Positions 11,838 to 23,504 are shown, counted from the first letter of the stretch. The stretch is DNA of 64,000 bases from Bicyclus anynana (GCF_947172395.1 NC_069085.1:1396112-1460111), one strand, 5' to 3'. Numbers and translations are program-made. The notes: generated by a model not told the origin, from the letters alone.

Positions 11838-11981
11838 ATTCATTTTATTTTTAGATTGTATTTCATTCATACCAGACAGAACTACTAGGCGTTAGTGAAT
11901 CCTCATTTTTTAAATCAAAACTCCTTTCGAGTTGTCTTTCATTTGATTTTCCTTTTTTTAATTTTATACTAGACAACTTTT

Positions 11982-14900
11982 TTAAAAGTATACCAGACCT
12001 GAACAGACAAAACTTAAAACTTTTCCGAAAGACTGTTTATTATTTAATGAGCCGCTGCTTTGTATTATTTTATCAGAATTAAAGTAATGCAGGTGACGTA
12101 TGCGTCCTTCAGCAAAATATACAGACGATGTTTGTAAAGAACCATTGTTGTTATTTTCATTAATATCTCTAATACATGACTTTGTGTATGGTTCCATATT
12201 TATTGCTCCCATATTACAATCTGGCAAGAATCGACTTCTTTTGTTTCTAATACAAATTCCATATTTGTTCTTCGGTGCTCTCTCAACATCACAATAACAA
12301 GTCTTCTTCTTTTTCTTCTTAAGTTTTCGTTGGAGTTGGTTAGCATCGTAATATTTATTGTACATTTCACAACAAATACATGGTCCTCGAAATCGAGATA
12401 TCGTTTTGTCTACTATGTTCATTGTAGACTCAAAATAACCACCTAGCGGTGGATCCTGCGTGGCTCTAAAAATATTGACATTGTATATTTAAATTATATC
12501 TGTATTATACAGGGTGCTGGGGAGTATTTCCCATAAGTTTAAGCTGTTGACGTGTCCACTTAAAGGAGCCGAACTGCATAACTAACATTTTTTTACCTAA
12601 AAATTTTTTTTTTTTTATGTTTTAATTACAAAGTAATTCGAATAATTCCGTCTATCCATGTAACACACTCCTTTATCTATCCTTGCATTTTAAAATACGT
12701 AAAACTTGACTACATCATAATTATAAGGATGCGTATGAGGGAAACATTTACAAAAGAAATATTTACCCCGAAAATATTAATTTTAGAATATGTGTTACTT
12801 GAATATTTTTAATTAATTTTCGGTAAAGAATATAACCCCAGAGTTATGAGAAATCCTCCTGAGCAGCCTGTATATGTATTGACAAAATAAAGTGAGAATG
12901 GAGAAACTTTTTGTTTTGACCTTTTATTATTTTTATTGTACACAGTTTGAAAACATGAGCTTTTTTATGTTCATATAACAAGGTCATTAAAATTACGTTA
13001 ACATAACACAATTTCGTTGGAATTACCTTAGTAGAAGTAAATTTCTTAGTGGTAATTAGTAAAAATACTTACTTATGACTTACAGGAACTCCGTGATCTG
13101 TAAGAAGTAACAATACATTATTTTTTTTTTTTTAATCTTGAATTGAATATATAATACAATACATTATTGTCCTGAGTGCTTAGTGAGAGTTTTCATTGTT
13201 TTCATACTGTGACGATCGCGTAAAAGTAAACACGAATTTATATAGAGTTAAAACAGTTGTGCAGTAAAGCCACGAGATGGTGCTGTTTCAATTCTTAGAA
13301 ATTCGCGTTTACGTTTACGCGATCGTCACAGTATCAAACTGCCACTAAGCACATTGATATAGTGCTAGTCGATCGGTTAGTGTGCCGTGCAAATTATCAA
13401 TATTACTGTCCCACATGGCATGACAAATAAACATTTTATTATTGATACGATGACATGATAATCAATGCAAACAAACAAATAATCAAATATTTCCTATTAA
13501 TCATTAATAGGAAATATTTGATTGTTTGTTTGTTTGCATTGAATAGCCTCCTAAACTACTAAACCAATTTAATTTCTTTCACTGTTGGGAAACTACACTA
13601 TCCCCAAGTGTTATTGGCTATATTTTATTCCCGTATTCCTACGAGAACTGGAACTACGTGGGTGAAACCGCGTGGCATCTGCTAGTTATTAATAAAGATA
13701 TCACTTACATTCGTAAGGACAAGACAGTATTGGCGATAATAATTTCAAAATACTATTTTTGATGCTGAAAATAAAAACATTAAAATAAAATAGTATGACT
13801 GAAGATCAATTTAATGAGATAAGGGTATTTGAATTGAAAATTAGGGGTTTTCAAAACCAACCTATTTTTCACGCTTGTTGCAAATGGTACCGGTACTTTT
13901 TCCGATGGTGGTGGTGGTGGTGATCTATAAAATAAACAATGCTTTGCAAAATAATACAGCTTTATAGTATAAATTAGTCTTTGAGTTAAACCTCAGATGG
14001 ACAGACAGACGGTCAAGCTATAAGGGTTCCAGTAGACCGCGGTACTCCAAAAACGGTTTAATCTTTGCAAAAATGATTACGAACTAAGTAACTGATTACC
14101 TGTGATCTCCACACTAGGTGTCCTGTAACGTAAAGACCAGGCCAGGGGGCCTATTATGTATCTCGGTGTACCATTCAATGAATGAGTCACTACATAGTTT
14201 TTCATCGAATTTTTGTTTTAGTGATCATCTAAAATAGTTATTTCAATGAAATAATCTTGACTGCAACATTTTACATCAAATCGCAATGATTATTACGATT
14301 TGATATTAAATGATTTGATTTTTTTTATCTAACATGATTATTTTAACGAAATTACCTTCGTAAATATTAGTTTTTCGTGTAAAAAATACGTTACTATCGG
14401 CTTCTACCAAAACTATACTAATTTTACTCTTCATACAATGACGATATTTATGTCATTTCACAACCGATAATATGATGAAAAACGATGTAGTGACTGATTG
14501 TTTATAACCATGCAGGTAAGATTTCCATGTGTTTTTCCATTGAACTTGGATTTAGAAACAGAAAAGTATAAAAAACGCATATTTCGACTCTCTCACGGGA
14601 ACCAAAATCATAGATTTCTTCCCAAGTCCCAATTTTTGGCAAGTAATACTACGTTCAACTACAAAAAAATCTCAAACTGTACATTTGTTATAAGATTTTG
14701 GGAAAAAGGGGTCTAAAATTTGGGAAAAGCTCGCTGACTATTTTTACCCGATTACGTCAGAAGGAGGGCTTATATTGAATCAAGTGTCATATTATTTATT
14801 GAATTTACTTACTCTTCATATAAGTTAACCAAAAGTTCTTGCCCCTCCAGATGGCACATGTGTGAAAAGAGCAATGTGGCGTATATAACATGCATTATGT

Positions 14901-17117
14901 CATTATCCTCTAAGATGAATTTACCGTCTGCGCCGATTTCTGCGTACTGCGACGAGTCTGTACATAACAATTTATTTGTATAGTATGATGGACACAGTTG
15001 GCTATGTAAATCTATACTAATATTATAAAGCTGAAGAGTTTGTTATATGTATATAGCAGAAGATCAACCATTATTAACTATGATTAATGATAGTTTGGCC
15101 AGGAGTTTTTAGGCACCCTAAAAATTTTTCAATGAAATCATCAATCAATGAAATTTCGAAAACCACTTGACGTACAAAAATTTCGGCTGGTGGGAGGCTT
15201 CGGCCGTGGCTAGATACCACCCTACCGGCAATGACGTACGATGTCCCGGTACGATGTCATGTAGAAACCGACAGGAGTGTGAATTTTCATCCTCCTTCTA
15301 ACGAGTTAGCCCGCTTCCATCTTAGACTGCATCATCACTTACCATCAGGTGAGATTGTAGTCAAGGGCTAACTTGTAAATAATAAAAAAAAAGATGAAAT
15401 TTGGCAGGTTACAGTTAGTAGACGTCCAGTAAGAACGGATTTTGCAAAAGGGTAGATTAAGGGGGTCTAAGGGTGGACGAAGTCGCGGGCATCCGCTTGA
15501 TTGACATCATAATACTTTTTATCCATTAAAGAAATGGGTGAACGAGAACGTCGTTTTTAATTCGGATCTTAGACTATTATTATATTGGAGCCGTGATAGC
15601 CCAGTGGATATGACCTCTGCCTCCGATTCCGGAGGGTATGGGTTCGAATATGGTCCGGGGCATGCACCTCCAACTTTTCAGTTGTGTGCATTTTAAGAAA
15701 TTAAATATCACGTGTCTCAATCGGTGAAGGAAAACATCGTGAGGAAACCTGCATACCAGAGAATTATCTTAATTCTCTGCGTGTGTGAAGTCTGCCAATC
15801 CGCATTGGGCCAGCGTGGTGGACTGTTGGCCTAACCCCTCTCATTCTGAGAGGAGACTCGAGCTCAGCAGTGAGCCGAATATGGGTTGATGACGCTTAGA
15901 CTATTGCAAACGGTTTAACCCTATTGGCAGGAGAGATAGAAGAGTCACTCACTGTCGCGGTAGAACGAGGGCAACAATTGTTCCAACTTTACAACCCAAC
16001 TTTTTCCTTTGATCGCTATCTCTGGTGGCGGTACCGGAATTATCTATTAAAACAAAAACAAGAATTGAACTGGCGTACATACAAAAGTAACATGTCGCAA
16101 ATATAGGTATGTAATTTACTAATGTAACGCGAAGGGTAGCTGCGATAGGGATTGTACCATTATTTCGTCTTAATGACTAAGTACATACAAATAGGTATTT
16201 TGACGGCCTCCGTGGCGCAGTAGTATGCGCGGTGGATTTACAAAACGGAGGTCCTGGGTTCGATCTCTGGCTGGGTAGATTGAGATTTTCTTAATTTGTC
16301 CAGGTCTGGCTGGTGGGAGGCTTCGGCCGTGGCTAGTTACCACCCTACCGGCAAAGACGTACCGCCAAGCGATTTAGCGTTCCGGTACGATGCCGTGTAG
16401 AAACCGAAAGGGGTGTGGATTTTCATCCTCCTCCTAACAAGTTAGCCCGCTTCCATCTTAGATTGTATCATCACTAACCACCAGGTGAGATTGTAGACTG
16501 TAGTCAAGGGCTAACTTGTAAAGAATAAAAAAAATAAAAAGGTACCTAATTTTTATAATAACTTATAATTTATGAATGTTAACACCACCCCTAACTCGGG
16601 GAACTTGTAACAATAAATCTATAGCTACTAATAATATAATAAAGCGTTATAAAACTACAACATTGTATATTTAGTTTAGCAACCTCTACCCTACCCACAT
16701 TCTACCCTACTCCTGAATTCATTTGTTACTTTCATTTGTTTAAAAAATGAAGAACCACTCGATCAAAATAAAGAATTTTTTTTATGTCTACGTGATTATA
16801 GACTTTAATAATAATTATGACAAAAGGCAAACCACTTACAACAGGAACCGGTGGGGGCGGAAGGGGCAGGTCGCTGGCCGGTTCTGGTTCAGGTACACGT
16901 TCTGATTCTGGTTCCTCTTCTGGTTCTGGTTCCAGTTTCTGCTGGTATGTTCTTAATATATCCTTTTTCAGTACAAAGAATCTGTATAAACACACATTTC
17001 TATACTTATAATAAATCTGTAGAGAGGTCAATTCTGTACATGAAATATATTTCCAAATTAATTATCAGGGGGTGATTAGTGATCGATACTGATGCCAAAA
17101 ATGCAATCAGTAAAATT

Positions 17118-17178
<61 letters not shown>

Positions 17179-20100
17179 ATGTTCTTTATAGAAACAAAAA
17201 CTACTGGACGGATTTTAACGAAACTTGGTACAATTATTCTACATACTCCTGTGCAGGTTATAGTATACTTTTCATTACGCTACGATCAATAGGAGCAGAG
17301 CAGTGAAGAGAAATGTTGAGAAAACGGGAGAAGTTACTCAATTTTTTAAGCTTCCGTCGCGTGTACAGCCTTAATAGTTAAAGTTACATGGAAATCATGT
17401 ATGACGGAAATGTTCTCTTTAAAATTATCTATAAAAACATAACAGCATATTTATGTCTATCTTTTATTGTTGACTCACAATAACACGTGTAACTCCCAAT
17501 AGCTTAGCAGTTCGGAGCTTTCTAATTATATTTGTCTACTCTTATGTTTATAACAAAAAGTTAACATTATTACCTATTCAATAAAAAAAGAATCATAAAA
17601 ATCGGTAAAGAAACACCAAAGTTATACCTACAAGAAATACGCTAAGCCATCGCGCGTGAATACTAATTCATGCTATATGGATTATTTTTGTGTAACGGTT
17701 GCCGCGCTCGATGCGACTCGCGCGGGGGGGGAATAAATAAAGAAGTGCAGCCTTAATGAGTAGGGTAGGGGTAGGGTAGGGTAGGGTAGGGTAGGGTAGG
17801 AGCAGTGTAGGGTAGGGGTAGGGTAGGGGTAGGGTAGTGGTAGAGTAGGGGTAGGGTTGGGATAGGGTAGGGTAGAGGTAGGGTAGGGTAGGATAGGGGT
17901 GGTTGAAAGTTTACAACGACTTTCACGCGGACGAAGTCGCGGGCGTCCGCTAGTTGTAAAATAAAAAAGGTAAATACCCAGTAGTAAGATTTTTTTCTGA
18001 AAGGTTATTTATTTAATTTTCCAAAGAAATCAACAAAATAGTATAATTATGTTAAAATTATAGATAAAATCAACAAAAAACAAAGTATGGCATTTTTCCC
18101 CAGTCCTCAGCCAAAATATGTAAAAACCAGTAGTCAGCCCCTATGGTTGACCACAAGAGCTACTCGTACATTAAAAATTCGAAACGCAGAAGTCACTTAC
18201 TTATTAACTTTACAAAAATTACATTACTTACATTTATTAATCTTATTTAACCGAATGTTCCATAAAATTCAATATATTCAAACCTAGACGTCATCTTCAT
18301 TATGATTATGGTACTAACAAAACTTGATATTTTTATGACTTACGGATCGTTTTCCTTGGCTAAAGGTATGACGTAATGGTAACATCTGTATGGACAAAAC
18401 TCTGCACCACGCTTTCGCACTGAAAGCGTAATATTAATTAAATTGAAAAAATCTGTGTTATCTCAAGGGCGTATAGTTATTTACACGATACTAAAACACG
18501 ATCTGACTGTTGGTCTGGACTAATCTTTGAAACGGGTGGATCGATCTTAATGTAACTTTTACTGGAAGCTAGAGGAGGTTATTGAGCAACATATTGCCTA
18601 CTTCCTATCCCGAAAAAATGCATGGTTCCCGCGGAATTTGATAAAAACTTTTCAACTAAACCCACGTTATTACCGAGTGTCATAGGCTAATATTTTATTC
18701 CCGTATTCCAACAGGAACGGGAGTGAATTCGTCTCTTTTTTTCGAGACTCGCCAAAATTGATACAGAAATAGTGCTAATATATATGCTCATTAAAAGCGT
18801 TGTACACGGCACTACCCAAGTGTTCTTTAATTTTTCTACGTATCCTAATAGCAATTTGAATTTCAATCCTAAAACATTGACTAACAGATCCCTTTCTCTT
18901 CCAAGGTGTTGAAGATATACTCCGCAGCCTTCACTTTGCTATTGAGCCTTTGCGCGAAGTTCGTCTCCGGAGGTTTTCGTTTGAAGAATTTGAACGCCAC
19001 CAGCAAACGCAGGTACAGGAGAGGGTTCCAAGTGTAGCGCGCGGCTTGAACAATACATTAAGAGAGTGTCATCATCATCATTAGCAACCCATATTCGGCT
19101 CACTGTTGAGCACGAGTCTCCTCTCAGAATGGGAGGGATTAGGATAATAGTCCACCAGGTTTGCCCAATTGGCAGATTTGCAAAGTTTGTACAAGAGAGT
19201 GTACAGTCATCATTAGCAGACTATTTTAACGGCCTAATACAGGATCAGGCTTCAGGCATCAGGCCAGGTACGTAGGTACCTAATAATTATCTTAATTCTC
19301 TACGTGTGTGCAGTCTTTTAATCCCACAGACTGAATATGGTAAACGCTTTAGCAATAGATATAGTAAAAGAGCGGTGCCTGCGTAAGCTCATGTTTGAAG
19401 ACGTACATTAATGCGTTTGTATTATAAGAAATAGACTTTTCACTACTCTTGCTCAAAAACACTGTCATATTACCACTTCACAGCGGGGCTAAACAAGCAT
19501 ATTAGCCTCTAGGGGCTAAAGTAATTTTGTTTTTTTAATTCTTTCTGTTACGAGTACTAGCCAAGTACTAGCCTACTATAAAACGAAGGAGGTTTTATTC
19601 GAAAATAGACTCATTATAGGTAAGGCCCTGATTGTTTTGAAAAATAAATAAAAAACTTTAAATTGGAATGAAATGCAGCGTTCTTGTCTGTGGAATGCGT
19701 TTATTTTTTTATTTAATTTTTATTGAGTTGCGAATAGAGCGAGATTTGAAGACATGGGACATCCTTTACGGTGTATACCTTTGCCTTTTTCTCATGTGAA
19801 AAAAATAAAATTAAAAAGCGAGAATTTAAAAAACAATTGGCGTAAATAATACACACTTGATTTTTTTCCGAAATTCATTGTAAATTTGTGACCGTAACTT
19901 ACATATTTTTCAACAATAATTGTTATTGTTGTCTTCGTCTAGTGAGAATGGTGATCCTAATTTGGAGATGGATGAAATTTTCAATCTGTTACCATCAAAG
20001 TCGAGACGCATTTACTTAAATACTTAACTACGATACCTGCGAAAAATTTAATAAGTGAAGAAAACAACAACGAATGGATTCACTTACGAAAGGAGTTTTT

Positions 20101-22365
20101 TAAACTATTATCTTAAACGTTTACCTCATATATTCATTATTCATCTTCAAAGTAGTCGGAAATTATGTTACCGGGTAAAAGCATCTCCCTTAATATCCAA
20201 AATTGTAGACTTTGTACATTTAGTTTTCAATTAAAATAAATCATTGAATATTGTACTAAACTATTTTATTTTTTCGCAATCGTAGTGAAAAGCAGAGTGT
20301 AACACGTGGGGCTAAACCCATTATAAACTCGGTTTCTATTTAGGCGGCCTAAAATACCTCGTATATAATGGGTCTTTTTAGCCCCTTGTATAACAATCTA
20401 CTATTAATAACAGTTACATATATAGATATAACTTTATTTAGCACTGTTGCTTTGCATTAGACTAGTCTATCAACTAAACTTTAATCTTATAAGTATTTTC
20501 TTTATAAATTCCATTTTCTAGAATAACATAAGATCACCATTGACGAATAGGACTTTTTAGAAAGAATTATGCTTATATCTGTGTCAATAAAAATAATAGA
20601 TACTTGTAAAGAATAAACAACTTTCAACTCAAAATTGAGGAAATAAAGTTCTTTTTTCAAACACTGAAGAATAAGATATAAGATATAATCTGCATTGGGC
20701 CAGCGTGGTGGTATTAGCTTATTTCTTTACTTACTAATTGGTATTAGTTTGGACGGCAATACAAGGTCGCCTTTGCAATAACAGTCCTCGTACATGCACC
20801 CGCATCGCTGTATGATCGGCCCACTATAGAACACGTCTGGTATGTTGCGCGGGGGTCGTCTCTAGAAAAGATTTTGTATCATATTTTTTTATTAGTTTGC
20901 GATTTTACGACAAGTCAGCGTAACTATTTTAAATCATACTAAATATTTTGTTACAAGGGTACCTACTTAATTTGAATAACAGAGTAACTTATTCCAAAGT
21001 AAACGATATGTGATACTTTCCATCTGAATCCTTTACTAGACATACGACCAGCGTTGTGTTAGCATCACGTAACGCTAGCAAATGTCGCTGAAACAATGCA
21101 ACGCTTGTGCTGTTTCACTAACTGTACATTCTAGATAGAAAGAATACAATGAAGATATTTTTTGCACTCCTCACCTCGCGATAGAATTGAAACAAACAAT
21201 TTTCAATTTCATGTTTTTTCAACAACGATCTGCATTTAAGGCTCTTGAGAGCACTATTCATTTTTGGGGCTCTTGGTTTTGTAGCGGGGGTGCCGACTTC
21301 TCTTTCATATTCCACAGAATACCATTGATATTCAGGCAAAAATCTTTTATGTAATACCCGCATTTTTGGCTTGTCTAATTTAGGTTTGGGATATGGTTTA
21401 CTGTATTCACTTGGAAATTGTATGCGTTGTATCTTCGGACCAGGCGTTGCATTTTTCTCGTCATCTGTTTTTACTGATTCCCCTTCTGATTCTGTTACTT
21501 TTTCGGATTCTAGTTCATCTAATTTGTCGCCTGGCTTAGTTTCTGCAGTTGTGGCTGGCGTAACATTAGGCGAGGCTTCTAGATGAGGTACATACCTAGT
21601 GTCTAGATTATTGCCTGATTTGGCGATAAGGTTGGCTTCGCGGTTTGTGTTTGACTCAGAATCAGGCACAGAGTCTGCCTTTGTAGCAGGGTCATCGTTG
21701 GCAAAGGCAACTGACTTGCCTTTTGGATCAGTTGTCCTGTTCTTTGAAATTAAAATTAATTTTAGTTAAATTACGAAATAAAGTTAGTTTTTTTACCTAT
21801 TACGATATTTTCTATATACTTTATTCTCATCATCATCATTATCAGCCGATGGACGTCCACTGCTGGACATAGGCCTTTTGCATGGACTTCCAAACAAAAC
21901 GGTCTCGAGCCGCCAGCATCCAGCGGCTCCCTGCAACCCGCTTGATGTCTTCGGTCCACCTAGTGGGGGACCAATACTGCGCTTTCAGGTGCGGGGTCGC
22001 CATTTCATTATATATACTTGATTTCTCAATATTTTATTAACTTAATGTAAATATTGAATATTTTCTACCTTTTGTATATTAAATAATCGGTCAAAGTGTT
22101 CCGTTTTATCTTTTGCAGCTTTCATCAAAGACCTTTTCGTCACAGTATACGACACATTAATCTTATTTCTCATCGTCATCCATTTAGTTTTCAGTGATTG
22201 TTGCTTATTATGTAAATACACATCTTCGCTATATCTTAAGCCGTACTTTTCATCGGTAGCCAGTTGCACTTGTGTCTGATATAAGGATTTCATCAACCGT
22301 TGAGTAGTCGTGTTCTTGACAATATTGTTTGCATTTTGACGACGGTTTAGATGCGATGAATCCAT
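11982..22365 (-). CDS. Gene B: paralogue of gene A, Cys-motif protein (6 exons, 592 aa)
   Basis: Not a known family to me. Minus-strand exons: 22365-22069, 21741-21175, 20861-20735, 19044-18886, 14957-14813, 12465-11982. They sum to 1779 nt; phases at the joins are 0,0,1,1,2 and the frame stays open. The ATG at 22365 has G at -3 and +4; an out-of-frame uATG lies 8 nt upstream at 22373. Exon 1 is basic and helix-rich; exon 2 is Ser/Thr/Pro/Glu-rich and ends in a basic, Cys-containing stretch. Exon 3 carries CGCMYEDCYC (C308, C310, C315, C317). Exon 4 holds TWNP and a Phe/Lys-rich helix; exon 5 holds GADGKFIL; exon 6 is Cys- and Lys-rich. Exons 3-5 match gene A in motif, order and phase. Donors are canonical except exon 4 (ATCT/gttagt). 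A minus-strand AATAAA lies at 11844-11849. No signal peptide or membrane span is evident. Confidence 0.72.
13176..13356. repeat. Fold-back MITE
   Basis: Arms CATACTGTGACGATCGCGTA and TACGTTTACGCGATCGTCACAGTAT pair with few mismatches and extend outward through TGCTTAGTG / CACTAAGCA. It lies in gene B intron 5. Confidence 0.75.
13463..13541. repeat. 79-bp near-perfect inverted repeat
   Basis: About 39-nt arms starting CAATGCAAACAAACAAA and ending TTTGTTTGTTTGCATTG, with one mismatch and almost no loop. The right arm forms the start of a Helitron-like fragment that runs to about 13686 (CTGCTAGTTAT). Confidence 0.8.
14185..14494. mobile_element. Short DNA transposon (MITE) with TIR AGTCACTACAT
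   Basis: AGTCACTACATAGTTTTTCATC at the left and GATGAAAAACGATGTAGTGACT at the right are inverted with one mismatch. The 310-bp interior is AT-rich and non-coding. It is intronic in gene B. Confidence 0.7.
15011..15500 (+). mobile_element. Helitron-like element interrupted by a SINE
   Basis: Starts TCTATACTAATATTATAAAGC-TGAAGAGTTTGTT and resumes at 15393 (GATGAAATTTGGCAGGTTACAG) to end at GACGAAGTCGCGGGCATCCGCTTG. The gap 15184-15391 is a truncated SINE family 1, so the SINE is the younger insertion. Confidence 0.65.
15184..15391 (+). repeat. SINE family 1, 5'-truncated, nested in a Helitron-like element
   Basis: Begins inside the family body (GGCTGGTGGGAGGCTTCGGCC) and ends TCAAGGGCTAACTTGTAAAT plus an A-rich tail. 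It lacks the tRNA-like head. Confidence 0.85.
15590..15893 (+). repeat. SINE family 2, full length reference copy
   Basis: tRNA-like head GAGCCGTGATAGCCCAGTGG (box A) with GGGTTCGAAT (box B), then TTTTCAGTTGTGTGCATTTTAAG, AATTAAATATCACGTGTCTC, GTGAAGTCTGCCAATCCGCA and an end at GTGAGCCGAATATGGGTTGATGA. Intronic in gene B. Confidence 0.9.
16202..16540 (+). repeat. SINE family 1, full length
   Basis: GACGGCCTCCGTGGCGCAGT head, box B GGGTTCGATC, complete body and A-rich tail. Intronic in gene B. Confidence 0.9.
17001..17955 (+). mobile_element. Helitron-like element with CTGT microsatellite and GGGTA minisatellite
   Basis: Begins TATACTTATAATAAATCTGTAG and ends ACGAAGTCGCGGGCGTCCGCTAG. Contains (CTGT)n at 17121-17178 and a (GTAGG/GGGTA)n array at 17757-17905. 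It matches the minus-strand copy at 34521-35159 at both ends and in the middle (CAAAAATGCAATCAGTAAAA; GAAACTTGGTACAATTATTC). No Rep/helicase is seen, so it is non-autonomous. The terminus resembles Lep1-type Helitron-like elements. Confidence 0.7.
17757..17905 (+). repeat. Degenerate pentanucleotide array (GGGTA)n
   Basis: About 25 tandem units of GTAGG/GGGTA with interruptions. The G-runs could form quadruplexes. The unit differs from the insect telomere repeat TTAGG. It lies next to the 3' end of the Helitron-like element. Confidence 0.9.
18300..18860. other. Intronic stretch of gene B with Helitron-like debris
   Basis: 18550-18740 holds fragments typical of the Helitron-like family (CCCGAAAAAATGCATGGTTCCCG; TATTTTATTCCCGTATTCC). 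I see nothing else here. Confidence 0.5.
19076..19340 (-). repeat. Broken SINE family 2 copy
   Basis: 19081-19165 matches the family 2 end on the minus strand (CAACCCATATTCGGCTCACT, GAGTCTCCTCTCAGAATG). Further pieces lie at 19286-19340, with unrelated sequence between. Confidence 0.6.
19340..20700. other. Gene B intron 3, mostly unannotated
   Basis: AT-rich, no exon-like ORF. A small inverted repeat lies at 20308-20391: GGGGCTAAACCCATTATA and TATAATGGGTCTTTTTAGCCCC. A related GGGGCTAAA pair is near 19484-19518. A 22-bp SINE 2 scrap (CTGCATTGGGCCAGCGTGGTGG) is near 20691. Confidence 0.6.
21831..22005 (-). mobile_element. 3' fragment of an RTE-like non-LTR retrotransposon
   Basis: On the minus strand: GGCGACCCCGCAC, then AAGCGGGTTGCAGGGAGCC, CTGGATGCTGGCGGC and the tail AGGCCTATGTCCAGCAGTGG followed by a GAT-rich end. 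Same family as 24388-24700. It lies in gene B intron 1. Confidence 0.75.
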
Positions 22366-22379
22366 CTCGGCATTTTTTT

Positions 22380-23280
22380 TTTAATTTTACATTTTTCTTT
22401 ACTTTCCGTTTATAGGTAGGTTTTACTATTTTTGTGCTAATCCATTTTTATATTTAATTTGTGCTAATCCAGATTTACGTCGTTTCTGTAAATTAATTTA
22501 AACAATATTAGATATTACCTACTTGTATCTAATTATTTACTGTTTAACAGTTCTACTTTAGAATTTCAGTGTGACATCACATAATCCAGTGTGGGTAATG
22601 GGTACTATAATACAAAAATATCAAAATATTATGTATCAATGGAAGAACTACATTTTTAGAACTAGAATGTTATCAGTTGTAGGTCTCCTCGCTAAAGACG
22701 CTCTAAGCGAATATTCGCACGCACTAGTGCCATTTACATCTAGCGAGCGAGCAATGTATTATCTATGGAGCGAGCATTTATATATTGCTACCGGACGCCC
22801 ACGACTTCGCCCACGTGAAAATCAATTTTTAACTAATCTTACGGATTTCGTGGATTTTTTTTGGTAAAAAGTAGCCTATACGTTGCTCAATAATCTCCTT
22901 TGTCCAGACTCCAGCATTTCCAAATATTAGCCCGGACAAACAGACAGACAAACATTTTTAAAAATATATATCGTGTTTAGTGTCATGTAAATGACTTTAA
23001 GCAAATCTTGAAACCACAGACAGACATTTCAATTTTGTTTATATTCTATTGAGTAGGTACCTATTGATTCGATACAACGACATTATTTTGTACCTGTAGG
23101 TATATTATACGTCATTGATTCGAAAGAATTTCCCATAAACTTACTAGATATACTAGGATAGTATCATCGCAAACGAAGGCGAAAAACGAGTAGGTAGGTA
23201 CCTAACTAACTAATAAAGTTTATGGAACGGGGATAGTATGAATATTCCCTCTTTAATGAAATTACGCCTATAAACTGATC
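22380..23280. other. Region upstream of gene B; repeat debris, no gene supported
   Basis: 22690-22990 resembles Helitron-like interior (ACGACTTCGCCCACGTGAAA; ATAATCTCCTTTGTCCAGACTCC). The remainder is AT-rich without a supported ORF or a clear promoter. Confidence 0.45.
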
Positions 23281-23283
23281 TAA

Positions 23284-23504
23284 AGGTAGCCTTCCGTTCT
23301 CGGGGACCGCGACCTGTGACCGCAACCGGGTCGCACGACCGACGAGTGACGAGACAAGTATGAATTTATATGGAGTACTAAATAAAGGCGGTCGCGCAAC
23401 AGGGGCTCGAGCTTTGTTTAGTGCTCCATATAAAATCATACTAAGCAGTGGGTCGGTCGCAGGTCGCGGTCGCGCGTCGCGGTCGCCAAGAAAGGAAGGC
23501 TACG
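23284..23504. repeat. GC-rich fold-back repeat
   Basis: Arms start AAAGGTAGCCTTCC and end GGAAGGCTACG. Inner parts ATGAATTTATATGGAGTACT and TGCTCCATATAAAATCATAC also pair. Arms contain CGCGACC/GGTCGCG tandem motifs, far more CpG than the surrounding DNA. Confidence 0.7.

Noticed and set aside
13090..13120. Tiny exon ATCACGGAGTTCCT between TTCTTACAG and GTAAGT on the minus strand
   Set aside because: Including it breaks the frame to gene B exon 6; joining 14813 directly to 12465 keeps it open.
16835..16950. Minus-strand EPEPEEEPESE / LPLPPPPVPV frame with a good gtaagt donor in gene B intron 4
   Set aside because: It looks like an exon, but no acceptor gives the 1-1 phase needed between gene B exons 4 and 5 without a stop, and the DNA is a degenerate TCTGGT repeat.
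17757..17905. Interstitial telomere array
   Set aside because: Insect telomeres are TTAGG; the unit here is GGGTA and sits inside a Helitron-like element.
18087..18287. 66-aa plus-strand frame inside gene B intron 4
   Set aside because: No splice context, no family features, and antisense to a gene model.
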